DNA of 64,000 bases from Cannabis sativa (GCF_029168945.1 NC_083604.1:14516812-14580811); one strand, 5' to 3'. Positions 23,631 through 34,527 are shown, counted from the stretch's first letter. A program made the numbers and translations. Notes: a model not told the origin generated them from the letters alone.

Positions 23631-25658
23631 TGTAACACCCTAACTAATATAGGCGTGTTAGCGTGATTTTTAACGTACTGTGCAGCTCGTTGCTAATCAA
23701 CGAGGTTATTAAAAATCGTGAATAATTAAAATTTGCTTATTTAATTAAAAACATAAAGTAATACATTATGAAATTTTACGATCCCATTTGCAAAATACAT
23801 TTATAAAAGTTTGCTATTTATATACAAAAGTTTTGTCGCCAAGCGACTATACAGCAAAAGCCTCGATGTCCCAAAGACCGTACTCTGCAGGCCTAACCGC
23901 CCCGACATGTACAATCTTCACTTGCTCGTTACCACGACTCCTCAGGTTTAGCTTTGCCCTTACTTACACATGGAAATAGCACTGTGAGTCGACAGACTCA
24001 GTAAGAAAAGTATAACATAAGACATACTAATATCCCAGGTTATAATCAGGTGCCCATACACCCAACCATAACCCTAACTGAGTTAGGAACATTCTCAACA
24101 AAGTATGACTAACTGCGATTCCAACCTATACTCAGTACTCTAGTTGTACTGATGTGGTAGCAGATAACTCATACTATCTGATAGCCTAGCATATATTTGT
24201 TGGCATCTGGGTGCAACTCTATGTACACCTCACTGTTGCCCTGATATGCTAATCTGATGGCTATATATTTGCCTAACATATATATGTTGGTATCTCGATG
24301 CAACTCTATGTAAACCTCACTGATACCCTGATATGTTATTTTGATGGCAACTAACATGTACGCTAAACATGTATAAACATATGCATATCATTATACTAAT
24401 CTTACCTCAATTCTGAATTTAGGTATGTCGGTCAACTTGAGTGGAACAACTGCTCGGCGAATTATAGGCTCCTAAATAACATTGATAACAACATGAATAA
24501 GTGACTCGCTAAATCACAACCGGGACTTAGGTTTTAAACCAAAAACCTATCTACATCAACTTAATATGGCAATACCATAACCTAGCAGGGAATTAACCAA
24601 CCAAAGCTCTGGAACTAACTCAAATCGAAAACACGAAAAAGTTCAGGAAACTGGTTTCTGATCCGGTTAACTGGTTTTACAAGGCTTGTAAAACCGGTTC
24701 GGTTAATCAGTTTTACACCAGGTAGCCTAAAAATTTCTAAAACCTAATCAATTCCACTCCAAATCTTACCAAACCTTCCAGACCTGCATAATATAACCCA
24801 ATAAACGATTTCCAAGCAATAAAACAAATACCCAAGCTCAGAATCAAGTTTCACCATTAAAGCTCCAAGTTTGAGTTCTAAAACTCAAACCATGGTTAAA
24901 CTTACTAATAGCCATTAAATCATGCTCAAATCTACACAATATACCATAACTAAACCTCTGAAAACAATATCAAACAACTACAGCAACTACAACAGCAAAA
25001 ATCATCAATTCATGCAAAATTCCATTTCTTAAAACTCAAGAACTAAAGAGGAAGTTGCAAGAGACTTTACCTAAGCTTAGATCCTCCTACAACTGCTAGA
25101 AATCACAGCATCTTGAAGAAAAAAAAACATGGAACCTAGCTGGTTCTAGGGGTTTCGTGAGAGAGAGAGCAAATTTGTTTTCCTCCAATTTTTGGTATTT
25201 TAGAATAAAATGAAAACAACATAGGGTTTAATTGATAATATCAGCTTAACATAGATTTAAAAAACTGATTTTTAACTAAAAAAAAGTCCACTAAAGGACA
25301 AGAAACTAATGGGGAAAAATGACCATTTTGCCCCTCCCACACTAAACATCATAAAAGGTCACTTAGGGGCATTTTGGGAAATTTTAAAATCCCAACTATT
25401 CCCGACATTCCCAATGTCTAACATTATTTTCCCGCTATACTAAAAATACTAGGATGTGATTCTAATAGTCAAACACCACGTTCCAATGTTGTCGGGCACA
25501 AAACATGCAAAATTATGAAATTTCTATATATGACATAAAAATACATTTATAATTCAAATAAATCATCATAAATAAATAATTTAATACTAATAAATAATTT
25601 TCATAATTAAGCCCTAATTATCTACTAATTTCCAAATTAAAGCTAAGTGGTCTTTACA
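23631..25658 (-). mobile_element. Solo LTR Sol2, diverged reverse copy of Sol1 (2028 bp)
   Basis: It starts TGTAACACCCTAACTA and ends GGTCTTTACA, and is the reverse complement of the same LTR family as 11600-13960. Shared landmarks are the CTCGTTG hairpin, the cgactcacagtgct block (23980-24000) and the mostly AT-rich body. Flanking pentamers (attat and taaat) do not match, so no target duplication supports this copy; one side may have been deleted. No gag-pol is present. Confidence 0.7.
24181..24350. repeat. Two-unit tandem repeat in Sol2
   Basis: Two units of about 85 bp share caactctatgtaaacctcac-like and ccctgatatg blocks. The repeat sits where Sol1 has its 75-bp repeat but is unrelated in sequence. 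Confidence 0.75.
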
Positions 25659-27417
25659 TAAATGATGTAACTCGCATTACTGATGTAAGCTTTAAACTTC
25701 AGTTACAAATAAAGAGAATCATTTATATTAAGTAATTACAAAGTTTCATTCTTTAAAATTAGAAAAGGGGCATTTATGTATGACTAATCAGAAATTATTT
25801 GAAAATACATTGTATAATGCAAACCCGCCATTTCAATTTTTTTTTAAAATTCAAAGGTTCTCGACTAAACCTCTTGACGAAAGTGGAGTCGAACCGTTAT
25901 AACTACCTGACCAAACCTTTTTATTGAGAAAGGGGTCGAATTATTATAATACCTTGATCAAACCTTTTTGACAAAGAAGGGATCAAACAACTATAATTTT
26001 TGATTTATAACCTATCTGACGGGAGAGAAAAATCAAAAGTCATAACTCGCGTATAAAACTGAATACTAACAGTTCTCGCGAGTTAGGAAAGTACTCAACG
26101 AGGCATCACGATGCCTTGATGAAGTAGTTAAACCTAGAAAATTCATGCGAGCAAATTAAAAATATACAAAGTGATAGAATCCAAGTATATTTAAGTTTGC
26201 TTAAGGTAAATTATAACTGCAATTGCGAGGCAGAATTGACAACCGCTCAAAAATCGTAAAGTTTGGTAGATTACTAACTACTTAAACAAGAAGATTATGA
26301 GCAATGGAGAAATCCAAAAGTGCTGTATATTTGATAAAAATATAGTTGTTTACATTGTGAATAAAAATGCAAGCAAATACAATTTTATTAAGTTCGAATA
26401 AAAATAGTACAAGGCATTTAAGCTAAGAAAAACCTAAGACGTGTTACAAACTTGTCTTTACAAAAATGCCACTAGGGGCAAATCATTAAGTCATTCTCCT
26501 AAACGAAGGATGAAAGAGGAAGCCGATGAACTCGAGAAAGACCGTCTGCATATAGCTTGAAAAAGACCGTCTACACGGAGCTTGATAAAAGACCGACTAC
26601 ACATAGCTTGAGAAAGATTGGCTACACGTAGAGAGCCTTGATCTCTGCACAGGCCTCATTCCCCTCATCATCAGAAGATCCCATTTCCTGAACCCGAGAT
26701 ATCATTCCCAGCCTTAGGAAATTTCTCAATACTGGAGAGAGGCTGACATAAAGATCTTTTGGCAAAGGTTAGGGTCTTGGGTTGGCTGGATTCTTTGATA
26801 GAAACAACGCCAACTTCCTTCCCAGATCCATTTGAAACCATGCCAATCTTCCTCTAAAATTCTTTGCCAGCTCGAGGAGGATCTTCGAGATCGCTCACAA
26901 GGTCTCTACCCTTTAGGATCACTTGTGAGGATCAGCCATGGCAGGTCACGGGGTTTCCCTGGTTTGGATTGGTCGGAAGCTCCTCAGCCATGAAATCCAT
27001 CGTTTTCGGCTTCAGTTAAGGCTTGAAGTCTGTAGGAACGAATGGAAATTTGTTGGTGCATCTGGGTATTATGAATTTGGAAGGCTAAACTTCTGAACTC
27101 AAAAGAGACACTTTGGCAAAAAGGAAGTAATCCATTCTAAAAATGGATTTCACTAAAAAGCCAGAAGGGTTGTGAAAAATGACAAGCTTGAGCTGCCCTT
27201 TTATACATTAAGTTTAGTGACAAGAAAGCCAAAGATTGAGAAATCTAACGGTTGGGAATCGTGTAGAATATGAATAGGAGATTCATAATGATTTTCGAAA
27301 CCATACAACTGCCAAAATCAAATGAGGTGTCCTTTCCAAGAAAGAATTTTGGTAAAAATGCCCTCTGTAATTATTAAAAAGCTCTTTTTACTAAAAAAGA
27401 AATTTTTAAGGGGCAAT
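25659..27417 (+). mobile_element. 3' non-coding region of the gypsy relic
   Basis: About 1.76 kb without a supported gene, ending in a purine-rich tract (27408-27417, aaggggcaat) followed by an LTR start at 27418, as expected for the 3' end of a plus-strand gypsy element. It is probably the continuation of the relic at 19593-21347, separated by the CACTA and Sol2 insertions, though the junction cannot be proven here. It contains a short tandem repeat at 26534-26632. Confidence 0.55.
26534..26632. repeat. Short tandem repeat, about 4 units of 23-33 bp
   Basis: Units vary around aagaccgtctacacggagct and agcttgag. They lie in the 3' region of the gypsy relic. Confidence 0.75.
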
Positions 27418-27507
27418 TGTTATACCCAAAATTTGGCTGGAGGACACATGTCAAGATAAATGGAATGTGAATCGGTGCCATATCTTTTTCGGAATAACTC
27501 ATTAATT
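27418..27507 (+). repeat. Truncated gypsy 3' LTR start (about 90 bp)
   Basis: TGTTATACCCAAAATTTGG follows the purine tract directly and looks like the start of a gypsy 3' LTR. It stops after about 90 bp, where chitinase coding sequence begins on the opposite strand. The rest of the LTR is missing. Confidence 0.6.
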
Positions 27508-27897
27508 ACGAGTTGAGATATCTCCAATAGTAGCAAAGCTAGGAAATGATTGAGTAATAGTGACAGAAGCCTCGTAGCTATAAAAGCCCCGACCTTGACA
27601 ATCACTTCTATGCTTAAACATTTCGTTGTAAAGTGATTTAGTTACTATATTGGTTACAGAATCTTCACGCACAGTTGGTGCTACTGCGAACCAGCACTGG
27701 TATCGGGAGTTTCCACCCATACAATAATTGGATCCGCTACCACAACAATTGTGGATACTGCACCTTCCTTCATGACATGGTGGATTGCCAAATTCAGGAC
27801 CACATTTGTGATTGGGTCTTTCATCTACATAAACCATTCCAAGGCATAATATATTAGCCAAACATAGTGTGATGAGAAGACTGCTCAAGGACTTCAT
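27502..27897 (-). pseudogene. Truncated hevein-domain / GH19 chitinase-like gene
   Basis: The minus-strand frame has 131 residues. It opens with a hydrophobic secretion signal (MKSLSSLLITLCLANILCLG), then a Cys-rich hevein-like domain (about residues 31-66, CGPEFGNPPC to YQCW), then the first part of a GH19 chitinase domain (about 72-130, with GFYSYEA and SFPSFATIGDISTR). The family normally continues for about 200 residues and carries its catalytic Glu residues later, so this product could not cleave chitin. The first ATG at 27981 overlaps the TATA region, so the ATG at 27897 is the likely start. The last Asn codon and the stop come from the LTR scrap. A GT at the break (c|gtaatt) could be a splice donor, but no later exon is seen on this strand. 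Confidence 0.8.
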
Positions 27898-27983
27898 ATC
27901 TTTCTTCTCGTTTTTAAAGATATGACAAGTAGCAAAGTTTGAGTAGTTTTGTTGTGTGTGTGCTTTGAAAGAGGGTTTCATGG

Positions 27984-27992
27984 TTATTTATA
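27984..27992 (-). promoter_or_regulatory. TATA box of the chitinase-like gene
   Basis: The minus strand reads tataaataa about 90 bp upstream of the ATG at 27897. A transcript starting about 30 bp downstream would begin inside the 27981 frame and use the 27897 ATG. Only about 70 bp of native sequence remain upstream before the Cop-S LTR at 28060. Confidence 0.6.
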
Positions 27993-28059
27993 GGTGAGCT
28001 AGCTCAATTAGTTATGTTGTCTATTATAATTTACACTTACATAAATATTAGGTAGAGAA

Positions 28060-28402
28060 TGTTTGAAATATTAAACTTGATTTAATAAAGTTAAGTTTTA
28101 AAAGTTTCTTGTTCCTACTAAAGTTTCTAGACTATTATTATAATTACTAAAGTGTCTAGAGTTTTCTTATTTGTTTGAGTACTCATTTTCTAGAATTATC
28201 TTTCACTTGTGTTAGTAGAGGGAACTATGTAGAACAATGTAGAAACTATCCATTTAATAATGTTTGTAGATTAGTCTATAGAGTCTTATAAAAAGACATG
28301 CAATCTTATCACTATGTACCAAGTCACAAATCACACAAATTGAGATATAAAATATAGCTTCTTCCATTCAAGTATTCTCTCCAAAGTTCTTATTTTCCAA
28401 CA
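28060..28402 (+). repeat. 5' LTR of Cop-S (343 bp)
   Basis: It starts TGTTTGAAATATTAAACTTG and ends TATTTTCCAACA. A TATA-like tataaaaag lies at about 28289. The 3' partner is 365 bp; small insertions and deletions separate the two. Confidence 0.9.
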
Positions 28403-28405
28403 AAG

Positions 28406-28421
28406 TGGTACCAGAGCCAAG
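28406..28421 (+). other. Primer-binding site of Cop-S
   Basis: TGGTACCAGAGCCAAG starts three bases after the LTR, close to the initiator tRNA-Met complement used by copia elements. Confidence 0.85.
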
Positions 28422-28434
28422 TTTGTGAAGAAAA

Positions 28435-30008
28435 ATGGCAAGTGGAGGAATGATCCCCTTCCAAGTTCCAATGCTCACCAAGAGCAACTTTGATAATTGA
28501 CGTATTAAGATGAATGCGCTACTAGGAGCTCAAGATGTATGAGATATTGTTAAGAAAGGTCATAAGGAGCAAGACGATGTTGCTCTTTTCCAAACACAGC
28601 GAGATGCCTTAAGGGATTCAAGAAAGGGGGACAAGAAAGCTCTCAACCTCATTTATCAAGCGGTGGATGAAGATGTGTTTGAGAAGATCTCAAATGCAAC
28701 AACGGCCAAAGAAGCGTGGGAGAAGCTTCAAGCTTTCAACAAAGGAGCAAAGGAAGTGAAAAAGATCCGTCTTCAAGCTCATAGAGGTGATTTTGAAACT
28801 TTATTTATGGAAGATAATGAATCAATTTCTGATTATGTACTAGAAAATTGTCAATCAGTTAAGAAGAAATGATGAAGAAATAAGTGAAGTAAAGGTTATA
28901 AAAATTATTCTTTGTACTGTGAGTCCAACATTTGAGTACATTGCTACAATCATTGAAGAGAATAAAGATTTAGAATCCATGACTATTGAGCAACTCATGG
29001 GTTCTTTACAAGCCTATGAGGAGAAACAAAAAAGGAAAAGGAACGAAAGAAGAAGATGGAGCAATTACTAAAGCTCACCTTGGAAGAAGAAAATTTCGGC
29101 AACAGTAAATATCAAAAAGGAAGAGGACGTGACCAAGAAAGTGAGTGGTCGAGGACAACGAACAGAGGAAGGGGGGCTATAATAGCAATAATTTCAACAA
29201 TGGAGAACGAAGTCGAAATTCACAACCACTAAGAGGGCGCAGAAGAGGCAACTCATTGTCAAGGAGTGACAAATCTCACATCAAGGGCTGCAATTACAAC
29301 AAGTACGATCATTATGCCTCCAAATGTAGATCAAGGAGGGTCGAAGAAAGAGCCAATTTTGTCGAAGACAAAGGTGGAGAAGAAGGAACTTTGTTGCTTG
29401 CCTGCAAGGACAAAGATGAAGGTCAAGAAAATAAAGGGTATCTTAACACCGACGCTAGTAATCACATGTGCGGAGAAAGAAGAATGTTTGTGGAGCTCAA
29501 TCAAATGGTAAAAGGGAATGTCTCTTTTGGAGATGAATCAAAAATACCTGTGGAAGGCAAAGGTAAGATTCTTATACGCTTGAAAAATGGAGGTCATAAT
29601 TTCATCTCAAATGTTTACTTTGTGCCCAACATGAAAAATAATATTTTAAGTTTGGGTCAATTACTGGAGAAAGGTTATGATATTCACTTAAAAGAAAATA
29701 ATCTTTTTTTAAGAGATGGTAAAAGTAATTTGATTGCTAAAGTTCCCATGACAAAGAATAGAATGTTTCTCTTGAATATTAACCATGATGTTCCAAAGTG
29801 TTTAAAGGCATGCTACAATGAGTCATCGTGGCTTTGCATCTACGCTTTGGACATCTCAATTTTTGTGGACTTAAACTCTTAGAGAAGAAGGAGATGGTTC
29901 GAGGCCTTCCATGCATCAACCAACCAGATGGACTTTGTGAAGGATGTTTGCTTGGAAGGAAATCCTGAAGAAGTTTTCCAAAGGAGTCACAATCAAGAGC
30001 CACAAAGC
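28435..30008 (+). pseudogene. Cop-S gag, protease and start of integrase (broken)
   Basis: From the ATG at 28435 the gag frame has in-frame TGA at 28498-28500 and 28540-28542, both at positions where relatives have Trp. A UBN2-type gag segment (AKEAWEKLQAF) follows, and then a frameshift near 28850. The zinc knuckle (about 29289-29330) reads GCNYNKYDHYASKC, so its second Cys is Asn. The protease motif reads LNTDASNHMCG where the family has DTGASNHMCG, so the catalytic Asp-Thr-Gly is lost. The integrase zinc region with a CEGC-type motif (about 29930-29960) is cut at 30008 by Cop-L3. The product would be non-functional. Confidence 0.88.
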
Positions 30009-31874
30009 TGTTGGGTTTTATGCCCTAAATAAAACTCTAGTTCAATGTAATCCAGATTATTCAATATCAATAAAGTAACAGAAGTATTTTTCATTCATTT
30101 GTGTATGTTTTGGTTCACTTAATCAATTGTTTGTATGTTTGATTTATAAATTCATCTAAACCCCTTTCACATACTTGATCATGTTTATTGTGTTGTCAAC
30201 ATAGTGGAAAGTAAACATGACTGTATGAATAAATGATTTCTAGATTTATCAGATCACTCGGTTTGACTGATATGACAATCTACAACAGAGTTTACTTGCA
30301 TTTGGAGAAATGCTATGCTCTTTCCAAAACATTGGTTAAAGTAAAGCTCAGGTTGGATGCAGGGAGTATGCATTGGAATGGACCGATATTGAACTTTGAA
30401 ATAGATTTATAAAACTTACCATAATATCTATTCAATTCAATATCACTAAGTTGATCCTAGATCACATGATCGAAATCCTGATACGGTTAGGCTCAATCTC
30501 AAGAGTGTTATTCGTGTTCTTTGACTTGTTAGATAAGCCTACTTTTGGGTTAGGGTGATACGTACATTTTGGGAACACGGTAGTGCGATTGAGTGGGAGC
30601 GCTAACATAAATATGGAATCTATAGCTTCTATCTGACGAATAGTAAGCAAAGGGTGATTTCCTTCGAGCCTAACGAAACGAGATAAATGGTGGAGTACTC
30701 ATTTCACTTAGCTGAAATATCATTTATACAGGGTTAAGTGTTTTCAGGATAAAATACATTGTAGGGTGTTACGGTAATTAAGTCCCTTTACAGTGTAAAT
30801 CATCCATATAGAGGATCATTGATCACATTAGGATTATAACAATGGATAACTAATGATGTGTCTATATGGTGGAACATATAGAGCATTCCATATACTGAGA
30901 GTGCAATTCTAAGTTTTATGTGTGGATTCAACGAAGAATTAATAAGTCAGTGAATTTAAGTAGTAAATTCTTGATCTGCTTATTGGAAGCTCGGATATAT
31001 AGACCCATGGTCCCCCCACTAGTTGAGATAATATTACTTGTAAGACTCATTTAATTGATTTTAATTAATCAATTATAATTCTCAAGTTAGACTGTGTCTA
31101 GTTGAGAATTTATCACTTATTAAGGGCAAAACAGTAAATAGAGATTTTGAAGGGCATATTTATTAATTAGGAAACTTTAACTAGTTTTATTATTAATAAA
31201 TAAATGAAAATATATTATTTGATAATTAATTTTAATTATTAAATAATTAGATTTGACATTTATGGGGTTGAACAAAGGAATTGGCAGTTTTTTACAAAAC
31301 AGGAAACTATCAATGTAGGAAAAAAAAAGTTGGAAAAGTGGCAAGCCTTGTTTCCACAATGCCTTGGCCGGCCACTATGCTTCCCTTTTCACATTGATTT
31401 TTCATTTTTTAAATGACAATTAATTCAACCATAGCCCTAGGTGATCTTCTATAAATAGAAGGCAAAGGCTTCAGTTTTTGAACACACTTTATTCTGACAG
31501 AATTTTCTCACTCAAAAACTCTCTGAGCCGCCACCCTCTCTCTCTCCATACCTTCTCTGTTTCGAAATCTATGAGTGATAGAGTAGTTCCCACACACATC
31601 AAGTAATACCTCAATCATAGTGAGGAAGGCTGTGTAGAATTCAGAAACAACAAAGAAGGACTATCGGGCTCAGATCTTGATTATACTCTGCGACAGAAAG
31701 GAATTAAGGGTTAGAAATCTGAGTGGGAGGAGACATATATTCCACTGCACCCAATGTAAGATTTCTGATACTTTTATGTGTTTAATTTTTCATCGTTTTA
31801 GAAGTTCATATTTAGGTTATTAAATCAACATACTTGTGAGTAGATCTATGTTCTTGGTAAAATAACTTGCAACA
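30009..31874 (+). repeat. 5' LTR of Cop-L3 (1866 bp)
   Basis: It starts TGTTGGGTTTTATGCCC and ends AACTTGCAACA. The TATA box tataaata is at 31450-31457, about 425 bp before the LTR end. The minus-strand frame at 30462-30650 is an LTR antisense frame, not a gene. Confidence 0.95.
31450..31457 (+). promoter_or_regulatory. TATA box of the Cop-L3 5' LTR
   Basis: TATAAATA lies in the LTR at the place where other Cop-L LTRs carry it. The 3' LTR of this element has tttaaata instead (about 39622). Confidence 0.6.
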
Positions 31875-31876
31875 AC

Positions 31877-31893
31877 TAGCACCAGAGCCATGG
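31877..31893 (+). other. Primer-binding site of Cop-L3
   Basis: TAGCACCAGAGCCATGG lies two bases after the LTR and is of the tRNA-Met type. Confidence 0.8.
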
Positions 31894-32170
31894 TATTTTA
31901 TTTTCTTGCAAGAAATTTGGACTTAAAACGATTTGTTTGTGTTTTTGATGGTATCATGTTGTTTTGTGTGTCATATTGATGTTTGATTGTTGTTTGTGAA
32001 TTCTGGGAAAAATAGTTACTACTCTGTCTCTGTAATTATTTTTATTCGATAGTTTGGGAAATTCTAAGCAATTTACTTGTTTACAGAACTCGATTTCGAT
32101 TTAATTTGAATTAGTTATGAATTTTTGAAAATTGGAAAAATCGGGATGATGGACACCCTCTCACGCGCGC

Positions 32171-32259
32171 GGAAGGGCTGCAAGCAGCCTTCCTGCGCCA
32201 TGAAATCTCGGCGTGCATCACCTGGGCGCGCGCGGATGGGCATGCCTGGCATGCCATCC
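32171..32259 (+). other. GC-rich hairpin island in Cop-L3 leader
   Basis: Two strong inverted repeats lie side by side. One has arms GGAAGGGCTGC / GCAGCCTTCC with a two-base loop and one bulge. The other has arms GGATGGGCATGCC / GGCATGCCATCC, also with one bulge. gcgcgc runs lie next to both. Confidence 0.75.
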
Positions 32260-34075
32260 GTACTGTTCATCCAATTTTTCAATTTTTTCGATTTTTCATG
32301 CTATTTCATGGAATTAACTTCCGATTTTTTCTGTAGTTTTGTATATTGATTTTTATTTTTCAAATTTCAAATCTAATTATCAGAAATAAATTAATTTGAT
32401 TTTTCAAAATTAATTTTAGATATTAGTGTAATTTAATTTTTTGAAAATAGGAAAAATCAAGTTTTGCTTTGCTCTTTTATTATTTCCTTTAAAATTTGAT
32501 TATTTTATTTTTTTTTAAGGTCAAAATATTAATTTTTTTTGGTAACTTGACCTTAATTAGAATAAGATCCAAATAATCATGATATTTTAAAAGAGGAAAT
32601 AAGGTATTTTTTGTTAACTTTTAAATTTTGTTATTCTTATTTAAATTAAATTATAAAATAAGAAAAGGGTATGTATTTACCATTTTCTATTTTATTATTT
32701 AATTTATTAAATAACATGAAATTTAAAAGGAAAGTTAGCAATTTATTTTGAAATGACATTTAGGTTACTTAAAACCTAATTTTTCAAATTTGTAGGTTTA
32801 ATTTTTTAAATTTTTTTTGAAAACCGATTTTTTTTTTATTTTTCGAAATATATATTTAAAAAAAATTAAATAAATCCTACATCCAACTATCCAAATCTAA
32901 CTTGTTGCAGGAGTATATTTTTTAGATTGTTTGTAAGTTTCCTAAAACCTATTATTGCTTGATCTAAATTGCCATGGTTAACTTGTTGAAAGATCCAATG
33001 ATCTGATTTTAACCAATGGTTCAATTGATGATAGATCAAGTAAATAATTTGTAACAGGTAATTTTTACAATCTTCTTTTATCTGTGTATGACCTAGTAAC
33101 ATGATAGGATCCATCCACATGTGTGTGCTTGTGTGAGCCTATATGTTTAATTTCTGTTATAGATACATATAGGTTGTTGTTGCTAAATAATATCATAACC
33201 TGATAGATTTTATTTAGGCTCATTTAGTAGTGAGCCTATTCAATTAATAACAGTTGTTCATTTTAAGGTTAAATTCCTCTCTTTTGGGCCTTGTGTGAGA
33301 GTTGGGAGCCTTAGAAGTGGGTGCGACATACTGGACCCAGCCCCCCCTCACATGAACAACCCCAATTGTGAAGGCCCATTTGCCTGATTTGGATAACTGT
33401 GCTAGGTTAATTATATTAGTTTGACCTAATAAAAAATTGATTAGCAACATAATTAATTTCATTCTTCCTTGAAATTTATTTAAGAAAAACATAGTTTGAA
33501 GAATTCTATTCTAGAAAAACTATATGTATTTTTCTTGTGTTTTATTAAATATAGAATTATAACCATGTAAATTCTTTCTGAATCTTAATTTTATAATTTC
33601 ATTATATATTCCTATTTGAGTTGAGATTTAGTTATATCTAACAAATCAACTTAGATTTGAATATCTTTTGAATTTCCTATTATAAATTAAGTTGAGTAAT
33701 TTTAGGAATTGGTTATTAAGATTCTTTGGATATTTTTTAAGTTGATATTTTATAAATATGGGAACTTAAAATGGAATATCTTCTAAATTAAGTGGTTACT
33801 ACTTAATTGATAATATTTAATTAAGTCATTGATTGTAAAATATTTAAGTTGGATATTTAGATTTTTTTTTTAACAACTTAAATAAGATATTTTTCAAAAT
33901 TATTCCATTTTTGAAATTTAATTAAAGTTTTTTTACTTTAATTTGTAATATTTCATTATTGAGATATGGAATATAAATGATTAAACAAAATACATATTTT
34001 TTAATAATGAGCTTTAATCAAGAGAAATTCGATCTCCATTGTTGGTTTTACATAGCTATTATTTTAGTGAGTAAT

Positions 34076-34180
34076 CCTCCCTAATGGAGGAACGTTCATT
34101 AGCAAGTTAGCACCGTTTAATCTCGAAAGATAAGTATTCTTATAAGTTTTTTATATAGTTTATGACCACCCTAATGGTGG
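34076..34180 (+). other. Paired hairpins with shared CTAAT loop
   Basis: CCTCC-CTAAT-GGAGG (34076-34090) and CCACC-CTAAT-GGTGG (34166-34180) have different stems but identical loops. They recur in Cop-L2 and Cop-L4 in the same spacing and order. Confidence 0.75.
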
Positions 34181-34527
34181 CGACTGTATAAGACTTACAA
34201 GAGTATGAAACAATGGTAGAAGCTCATAAGAAAGAATTGCCTTGACTCTCGCCTAAACGGGACAACGCTGAATTCCAATCTTGATCGAATAAAAGGTTGC
34301 TAGAATGTTTGACATTTTAGATGAATTGACAACTCTATTCAATGGATGATGCTTTGACTCTCGCCTAAACGGGACACTGTATCAGTTCGTTGGAAACCTT
34401 GGAAAATAAACTATGTTAAATTTAGTATTTTTATAACATATGTGATTATTTGTTATTTTCTGAACTTGTATATGAATTTATAGAACCGAAACCTCACTTC
34501 TATTTATTGATATGTTGTAGTGCCAAT

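Larger units (their letters stand above)
31894..34527 (+). other. Cop-L3 untranslated leader with structured RNA motifs
   Basis: A 2.6-kb leader without a gene. Visible structures are a GC-rich island with two long hairpins (32171-32193 and 32234-32259), a conserved domain closed by GGGCCTT (33286-33292) and AAGGCCC (33371-33377), two pentaloop hairpins (34076-34090 and 34166-34180) and a directly repeated 23-base motif (34242-34264 and 34354-34376). The same items occur in the same order in the leaders of Cop-L2 and Cop-L4, while the sequence between them drifts. The frames at 32125 and those on the minus strand (32887, 33244) are not supported. Confidence 0.8.

Noticed and set aside
23626..25663. 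Target duplication for Sol2
   Set aside because: The flanking pentamers attat and taaat do not match, so none is claimed.
27502..27981. 159-residue start for the chitinase-like protein at 27981
   Set aside because: The TATA box lies only a few bases from that ATG, so it would sit upstream of the transcript start; the next ATG begins a proper signal peptide.
29145..29882. Single intact 245-codon gene
   Set aside because: It is only the zinc-knuckle/protease part of Cop-S pol, with the knuckle Cys and protease Asp changed.
31877..31893. tRNA gene at the primer-binding sites
   Set aside because: Only the 3'-end complement of tRNA-Met is present; no cloverleaf surrounds it. No tRNA or rRNA gene was seen in the window.
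34242..34376. Repeat pair as an inserted element's target duplication
   Set aside because: The two copies are 112 bp apart with no mobile unit between them and recur in other leaders, so they are part of the leader.
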